The notes under the pieces were generated by a model. It did no database searches. It had not been told where the DNA came from and saw nothing but the letters and a program-made list of their open reading frames with translations. Below are positions 6,884 through 9,869 of a DNA stretch of 9,869 nt, piece by piece; positions within the stretch are counted from its first letter, which is position 1; every line of letters starts with the position of its first letter. Origin of the DNA: Thermococcus sp. (GTDB lineage Archaea > Methanobacteriota_B > Thermococci > Thermococcales > Thermococcaceae); contig JALSNG010000067.1 of the NCBI GenBank assembly GCA_026987155.1, positions 1 through 9,869 of the forward strand, in the 5' to 3' direction. A program made the position numbers and the translations under genes.

Positions 6884-8040
6884 CACGGGTTCGTTGGTAG
6901 ACCGTAGGTAACGTTTCCATTTGCGAGGTTTATCTTTCCAAAGCCGCCGAACTCCTTCGCGAGCTCGTTGTAGACCGGTTTTCCAACAATGAATGCCAGT
7001 ACCTCGTTTGCCTTCTTCACAGGGTCTATGTTCTTGAACCTATCGGGGTAGATGACTTTTCCGATGTAGTATGCATCTGCAATCGCTATTCCGAGGTTGG
7101 TGTTGTAGAAGTTATAGGGTAAAACCCCGTAGACGTGGCCTTCTTTGACTGCCTTCAAAGAGTTGTAGAACTCCTGGTTGTTCCTGTAGTCGTCGAGGAT
7201 TATCTTAAGCCCCCCTTCGTCAATGAAAATGTAGTCCGGATTCTCTTTCAGCAGAAACTCTCTGTCCACCTGGACCCATCCTTCCTTCTTAACCCCCGAT
7301 GCGGCGTTGTTCAGATGGAGGACCGTAAAGGGTGCGTAGTCCGTGAAGGTACTCGTTATTCCGTGGGCACCTTTGTAGCCGATTCCGCCGATGTAAACTA
7401 CCGGGCTCCTCGATCCCTTAGTGAGGTTCTCAAGGTAACTTTGCTGCCCTTCAATGAAATTTATCAGCTCTTTGGCCCTGTCCCCCTTATCGAGGATTTT
7501 TCCAGCCAATAGGAGAGAGTTGAAGAATGATTTATCTGTAAAGTTGTTCAGTTCTCCATAGCTCAGAACGACGACCGGAATTCCCGTCTTGGATTGAACC
7601 TCGTCCGCCGTTTTTTTGCTTACGAAAGACATGAATATTACCTGAGGGTGGACTTTTATCAGGGCTTCCATATCGGGGAGTTTTCCGGGACCCCCCGGGC
7701 CGATGACCGGCAGTTTGAGGAGCTCTGGATGAGCCAGGATATAGGGCCTTCCGTAGGGGAAGCGCTTTTCGAACTCCTCTATTCCAACAACGTCCCTGGT
7801 TGCGTTAAGATAGACGAGAATTCTGAGCGCTCCAGGCCCTACTGCCACAACCCGGGTAACGTTGACTGGGACTTCTACCCTCCTTCCGAGGGTGTCCGTT
7901 ACGGTAATGTATTGGGAGCTCGTGCTTGAGCTCGTCATGGTTTGGGACGGGCTCAAAAAAGTGTTTGAACTCGGTGTTTCTATGCAGCCAGCCATCGAAA
8001 CAGCGAGGAGGATCAGGAAGAGGGCGACGAGTTTTCTCAT
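6883..8040 (-). CDS. Substrate-binding lipoprotein of metal-chelate/cobalamin-type ABC importer
   Basis: Extracytoplasmic receptor of the FecB/BtuF family (COG0614, Peripla_BP_2), 385 residues. The first 18 residues form a signal peptide ending in the lipobox AVSMAGC (C19). A Ser/Thr-rich linker (about 22-43) tethers the protein to the membrane. The binding domain begins ITVTDTLGRRVEVP and continues with VVAVGPGALRILVYL and PDMEALIKVHPQVIF. It contains a GIGYKGAHGIT segment near 219-231 that I associate with archaeal members of this family. ATG 8040 is chosen for GGTGATACGA just upstream. An in-frame start at 8070 would put ten hydrophobic residues before MRKL and lacks a ribosome binding site. 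It is the first gene of the operon, 73 bp after nikR, with its own TATA box, a candidate NikR operator and a SurR-like site. The ligand is not determined. Confidence 0.92.
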   Translation of the reverse strand: MRKLVALFLILLAVSMAGCIETPSSNTFLSPSQTMTSSSTSSQYITVTDTLGRRVEVPVNVTRVVAVGPGALRILVYLNATRDVVGIEEFEKRFPYGRPYILAHPELLKLPVIGPGGPGKLPDMEALIKVHPQVIFMSFVSKKTADEVQSKTGIPVVVLSYGELNNFTDKSFFNSLLLAGKILDKGDRAKELINFIEGQQSYLENLTKGSRSPVVYIGGIGYKGAHGITSTFTDYAPFTVLHLNNAASGVKKEGWVQVDREFLLKENPDYIFIDEGGLKIILDDYRNNQEFYNSLKAVKEGHVYGVLPYNFYNTNLGIAIADAYYIGKVIYPDRFKNIDPVKKANEVLAFIVGKPVYNELAKEFGGFGKINLANGNVTYGLPTNP

Positions 8041-8042
8041 TC

Positions 8043-8070
8043 GTATCACCAAAACTAAAAAAAGTAGCAC
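8043..8070. promoter_or_regulatory. Candidate NikR operator at the transporter promoter (GTGCTA-N16-TGATAC on minus strand)
   Basis: On the minus strand the element begins 2 nt after the TATA box (8073-8078) and ends 2 nt before ATG 8040. Its partner at 8574-8601 matches 11 of 12 half-site bases with identical spacing. E. coli NikR binds GTATGA-N16-TCATAC; here the TGATAC half read as GTATCA matches 5 of 6. The TGAT bases also belong to the ribosome binding site GGTGAT, which weakens that half as independent evidence. The assignment is inference. Confidence 0.5.
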
Positions 8071-8072
8071 GC

Positions 8073-8078
8073 TTTTAA
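8073..8078 (-). promoter_or_regulatory. TATA-like element for the uptake operon
   Basis: Minus-strand TTAAAA within CCGTTAAAAGC lies 33 bp before ATG 8040. The predicted start near 8050 gives a very short leader beginning about at the ribosome binding site. It would let the operon be expressed apart from nikR. Confidence 0.5.
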
Positions 8079-8096
8079 CGGTTTTGGTTCATTGGT

Positions 8097-8113
8097 GTTA
8101 TCAACCTATGGTT
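8097..8113. promoter_or_regulatory. SurR-like site GTTATCAACCTATGGTT
   Basis: Matches every specified base of the extended SurR consensus GTTn3AACn5GTT described for Pyrococcus furiosus. It lies between nikR (stop at 8114) and the transporter TATA box, 18 bp upstream of that TATA on the minus strand, a position compatible with activation. SurR is the sulfur-responsive redox regulator that activates hydrogenase genes in Thermococcales. Binding here is inferred, not shown. Confidence 0.55.
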
Positions 8114-8530
8114 TCACACCAGCTCTCTCCCCGTTCCCGTCATGACCAGCTTGCCGTGTTTCACGCCCTTGAGGCTTAGGAGCCGGTCCGCTATCTCCTT
8201 TATCCTTTTGGCGTTTCCCTTTACTATCACAACTTCGAGGCAGTTGTGTTCGTCCATGTGGACGTGGATGCTTGAGACTATCTCCTGGAGGTAGTCGTGT
8301 TGCAAATCGAGGAGTTCCTTCACGACGTCGGCTTCGTCGTGGTTGTAGAGCATGGTTATGGTTCCGGCCACCTCCTTGTCTCCCGCTTCCCACTCGTGCC
8401 GCACTATAAAATCACGCATCATGTCCCGAATGGCCTCGCTCCTGTTGACGTAGCCCTTCTCTTCTATTATCCTGTCGAACCTGTCCAAGAGTTCCCCGGG
8501 AACGGAGACACCGAACCTTACGATGCCCAT
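8114..8530 (-). CDS. nikR: Nickel-responsive transcriptional regulator NikR
   Basis: Tetrameric ribbon-helix-helix repressor controlled by nickel, 138 residues, the standard length. Residues 1-45 form the DNA-binding ribbon-helix-helix (strand VRFGVSVP, then two helices with the NRSEAIRDMM turn). Residues 55-138 form the ACT-like metal domain. The four high-affinity nickel ligands of the family are visible as H78, H89, H91 and C97, in the pattern HVHMDEHNC. The C-terminus KGVKHGKL is also typical. ATG 8530 has a strong site, GGTGGGGGTGAG. nikR diverges from hypA across 72 bp and precedes the metal-uptake operon on its own strand. NikR probably controls both, and possibly itself, through the paired elements described here. 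All catalogued metal-binding residues are intact, so it is expected to be functional. Confidence 0.96.
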   Translation of the reverse strand: MGIVRFGVSVPGELLDRFDRIIEEKGYVNRSEAIRDMMRDFIVRHEWEAGDKEVAGTITMLYNHDEADVVKELLDLQHDYLQEIVSSIHVHMDEHNCLEVVIVKGNAKRIKEIADRLLSLKGVKHGKLVMTGTGRELV

Positions 8531-8565
8531 TCTCTCACCCCCACCTCAGGTTTGAAACTCCATCC

Positions 8566-8572
8566 TTTATAA
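8566..8572. promoter_or_regulatory. Shared bidirectional TATA box between nikR and hypA
   Basis: TTTATAA reads as TTATAAA on the other strand, so one near-symmetric element could serve both genes. It lies 31 bp from the hypA ATG and 36 bp from the nikR ATG. Predicted starts are near 8595 (hypA) and 8543 (nikR). No second convincing TATA box exists in the 72-bp gap. Confidence 0.6.
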
Positions 8573-8573
8573 G

Positions 8574-8601
8574 GTGTTACCCCAACTATGAATGGTGATA
8601 C
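8574..8601. promoter_or_regulatory. Candidate NikR operator at the nikR-hypA promoter (GTGTTA-N16-TGATAC)
   Basis: It begins 1 nt after the shared TATA box and ends 1 nt before the hypA ATG. Bound protein would cover hypA initiation and lie against the upstream side of the nikR TATA box, so it could repress both. Half-site and spacing agreement with the element at 8043-8070 is 11 of 12 bases with N16. As above, TGAT is shared with the hypA ribosome binding site. Confidence 0.5.
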
Positions 8602-8602
8602 C

Positions 8603-9025
8603 ATGCACGAGTGGGCCTTGGCTGATGCCATAGTTAGAACCGTCCTTGACTACGCGAACAGGGAAGGGGCGAAGCGCATTAAGGCGGTTAAAGTTGTCCT
8701 GGGCGAGCTCCAGGACGTTGCCGAGGATATAGTGAAGTTCGCGATGGAGCAGATGTTCGCCGGGACTATTGCCGAAGGGGCTGAGATAATCTTCGAGGAG
8801 GAGGAAGCGATCTTCAAGTGCCGTAACTGTGGCCACACTTGGAAGCTCAAGGAGGTCAGAGACAAGTTCGACGACCGTATAAAGGAGGACATACACTTCA
8901 TTCCAGAGGTGGTGCACGCGTTTCTGGCGTGTCCGAGGTGCGGGAGCCACGACTTTGAAGTGGTACAAGGTAGGGGAGTTTACGTGGCCGGTATAATGAT
9001 TGAGAGGGGTGATGAAGATGATTGA
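8603..9025 (+). CDS. hypA: Hydrogenase nickel-insertion chaperone HypA
   Basis: Small nickel metallochaperone that, with HypB, delivers Ni to the large subunit of [NiFe]-hydrogenase in the cytoplasm; 140 residues, normal length. ATG 8603 gives the family's invariant MHE N-terminus (H2 is a nickel ligand) and has GGTGAT just upstream. The in-frame ATG 8588 would bury that terminus and is rejected. The zinc site is two CxxC pairs, C73-C76 and C110-C113. An inserted stretch between them carries H98 (DIHFIP), the position I recall as an extra nickel ligand in T. kodakarensis HypA. The stop overlaps the hypB start by 8 bp, so the pair is co-translated. It diverges from nikR, consistent with nickel-dependent control. 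Confidence 0.96.
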   Translation: MHEWALADAIVRTVLDYANREGAKRIKAVKVVLGELQDVAEDIVKFAMEQMFAGTIAEGAEIIFEEEEAIFKCRNCGHTWKLKEVRDKFDDRIKEDIHFIPEVVHAFLACPRCGSHDFEVVQGRGVYVAGIMIERGDEDD

Positions 9026-9755
9026 CCCGCGCGAGATAGCTATTAACGCGAGGCTCGAAAAGGTGAAGAGAATCATCCCTGTCGTCAGCGGGAAGGGTGG
9101 AGTAGGGAAGTCACTGGTTTCTGCGACTTTGGCCTTAGCCCTTGCCGAGAAGGGCCACAAAGTCGGCCTGCTCGATTTAGACTTCCACGGGGCGAGCGAT
9201 CATGTAATTCTCGGCTTCGAACCGAAGGAGTTCCCCGAGGAAGACAAAGGTGTTGTTCCTCCAACGGTTCATGGAATGAAGTTCATGACGATTGCATACT
9301 ACACTGAGAACAGGCCAACGCCGCTCCGCGGTAAGGAAATCAGCGATGCCCTCATCGAGTTGCTCACGATAACGAGATGGGACGAGCTCGACTACCTGAT
9401 CATCGATATGCCCCCCGGCCTCGGCGACCAGCTGTTAGATGTCCTCCGCTTTCTCAAGCGCGGTGAGTTCCTTGTCGTTGCAACACCATCAAAGCTCTCC
9501 CTCAACGTCGTCGAGAAGCTCATCCAGCTTCTGCTTGAGGAGAAGCACCGCGTTCTCGGCGTCGTTGAGAACATGGTTCTCCATCAAGAGCAACTCAACG
9601 AAAGCGATGTTAAGAAGCTCGCGGAGCGCTACAACGTGTCTTACCTTGCTGGGATACCTTTCTACCCAGAGCTTGAGTCTAAGATTGGGAACGTCGAGGA
9701 GCTCATGAAGACGGAGTTCGCCGGGAGGATAAGGGAGCTTGCCGGGAGGCTCTGA
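9018..9755 (+). CDS. hypB: HypB of the Thermococcales MinD/Mrp type (ATPase partner of HypA)
   Basis: P-loop ATPase that works with HypA in nickel insertion; 245 residues. Unlike the usual HypB GTPase, it belongs to the MinD/Mrp group, as described for T. kodakarensis. The deviant Walker A GKGGVGKS is at 25-32. The switch LDLDFHG is at 52-58, and Walker B LIIDMPPGLGD is at 127-137. It lacks the N-terminal CxxCGC of canonical HypB and the CPxC pair of Mrp carriers. Without its hypA neighbour it would be annotated only as 'Mrp/MinD ATPase'. ATG 9018 follows GGGGTGAT with a 4-nt gap; ATG 9012 and TTG 9000 are in-frame alternatives. It overlaps hypA by 8 bp and appears to end the operon: the next 114 bp hold only a promoter region for a gene to the right. 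Confidence 0.93.
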   Translation: MIDPREIAINARLEKVKRIIPVVSGKGGVGKSLVSATLALALAEKGHKVGLLDLDFHGASDHVILGFEPKEFPEEDKGVVPPTVHGMKFMTIAYYTENRPTPLRGKEISDALIELLTITRWDELDYLIIDMPPGLGDQLLDVLRFLKRGEFLVVATPSKLSLNVVEKLIQLLLEEKHRVLGVVENMVLHQEQLNESDVKKLAERYNVSYLAGIPFYPELESKIGNVEELMKTEFAGRIRELAGRL

Positions 9756-9778
9756 TTTTCCATTCTATTGTTTCACTT

Positions 9779-9799
9779 ATGAAAACTACAACTTTTCAT
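9779..9799. promoter_or_regulatory. Inverted repeat ATGAAAA-N7-TTTTCAT, upstream operator-like site
   Basis: Perfect 7-bp arms with a 7-nt centre. It ends 2 bp before the TATA box at 9802, so bound protein would cover the TFB recognition element. It has the same geometry as the repeat at 9813-9833. It lies 23 bp after the hypB stop, outside any recognised gene. Confidence 0.55.
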
Positions 9800-9801
9800 C
9801 G

Positions 9802-9809
9802 TTTATAAA
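9802..9809 (+). promoter_or_regulatory. TATA box of a gene starting near or beyond the right edge
   Basis: TTTATAAA, a strong match, predicts a start near 9831. No gene can be assigned: the remaining 38 bases contain GTG at 9858-9860 opening a frame, but no clear ribosome binding site. Confidence 0.6.
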
Positions 9810-9812
9810 GTG

Positions 9813-9833
9813 GTGTAAACTCGGACTTTACAC
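9813..9833. promoter_or_regulatory. Inverted repeat GTGTAAA-N7-TTTACAC, downstream operator-like site
   Basis: Perfect 7-bp arms and a 7-nt centre, starting 3 bp after the TATA box and covering the predicted start. With the repeat at 9779-9799 it defines RTGWAAA-N7-TTTWCAY. The two centres are 34 bp apart with the TATA box between them. Confidence 0.55.
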
Positions 9834-9869
9834 TAGAGGCCAAAGCTGTATTCATTCGTGGGCAAAAGG

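Noticed and set aside
8095..8122. Third NikR-like half-site GTGTTA at 8095-8100
   Set aside because: The bases 16 bp further on (CACCAG) do not match TGATAC, so there is no paired half; the stretch is better explained by the SurR-like site.
8576..8586. GTT-N5-AAC beside hypA, resembling a SurR site
   Set aside because: The spacing is five rather than three bases and there is no properly placed third element; it overlaps the better-supported NikR candidate.
8567..9160. Minus-strand open frame (197 codons) across hypA and the start of hypB
   Set aside because: It is antisense to two clearly identified genes and runs through their start signals; its protein is low-complexity and unrecognisable.
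1..9869. RNA genes, CRISPR arrays, insertion sequences, prophage or defence genes
   Set aside because: None was seen. The window is packed with ordinary protein genes and no repeated spacer-like units, transposase motifs or tRNA-like folds were noticed.

Overview
The window looks like chromosomal DNA of a Thermococcales archaeon, most likely a Thermococcus. The evidence is an archaeal TFE gene, archaeal TATA boxes (TTTATAA, TATATATA) about 25 bp ahead of inferred starts, strong GGAGGTGAT-type ribosome binding sites, several GTG/TTG starts, and a MinD/Mrp-type HypB like that of Thermococcus kodakarensis. It is densely packed: no gap between genes exceeds about 160 bp. I saw no tRNA, rRNA, insertion sequence or CRISPR array.

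Left part (1-2713). A 3'-truncated ABC-2-type exporter ATPase gene runs leftward off the window. It diverges from a small unrecognised gene (972-1259). Then come transcription factor TFE (tfe) and a DUF2110 protein, probably one operon behind a clean TATATATA promoter. DUF2110 overlaps tail-to-tail by 14 bp with the next gene.

Middle (2700-5021, minus strand). Upstream is mrp, a P-loop ATPase of the Mrp/NBP35 Fe-S carrier family. Downstream is a multi-spanning membrane protein with a signal peptide that I do not recognise. It has its own promoter and an inverted repeat that can hide its ribosome binding site.

Right part (5106-9755). This reads as a nickel module. On the minus strand, a nickel regulator (nikR) is followed by a tightly overlapping FecBCD/BtuFCD-type uptake ABC operon (lipoprotein binding protein, permease, ATPase). 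Divergent from nikR on the plus strand is hypAB, which delivers nickel to [NiFe]-hydrogenase. The transporter would bring in a metal complex, NikR would sense nickel, and HypA/HypB would insert it.

The most interesting signals are regulatory. (1) The hypA and transporter promoters carry matching half-sites (GTG[T/C]TA-N16-TGATAC), each in the same place between TATA box and start codon. The 16-bp spacing equals that of the known E. coli NikR operator. (2) A full match to the extended SurR consensus GTTn3AACn5GTT lies just upstream of the transporter promoter, suggesting coupling of metal uptake to sulfur-controlled hydrogen metabolism. (3) At the right edge, two 7-7-7 inverted repeats sharing RTGWAAA-N7-TTTWCAY bracket a TATA box of a gene that starts outside the window.
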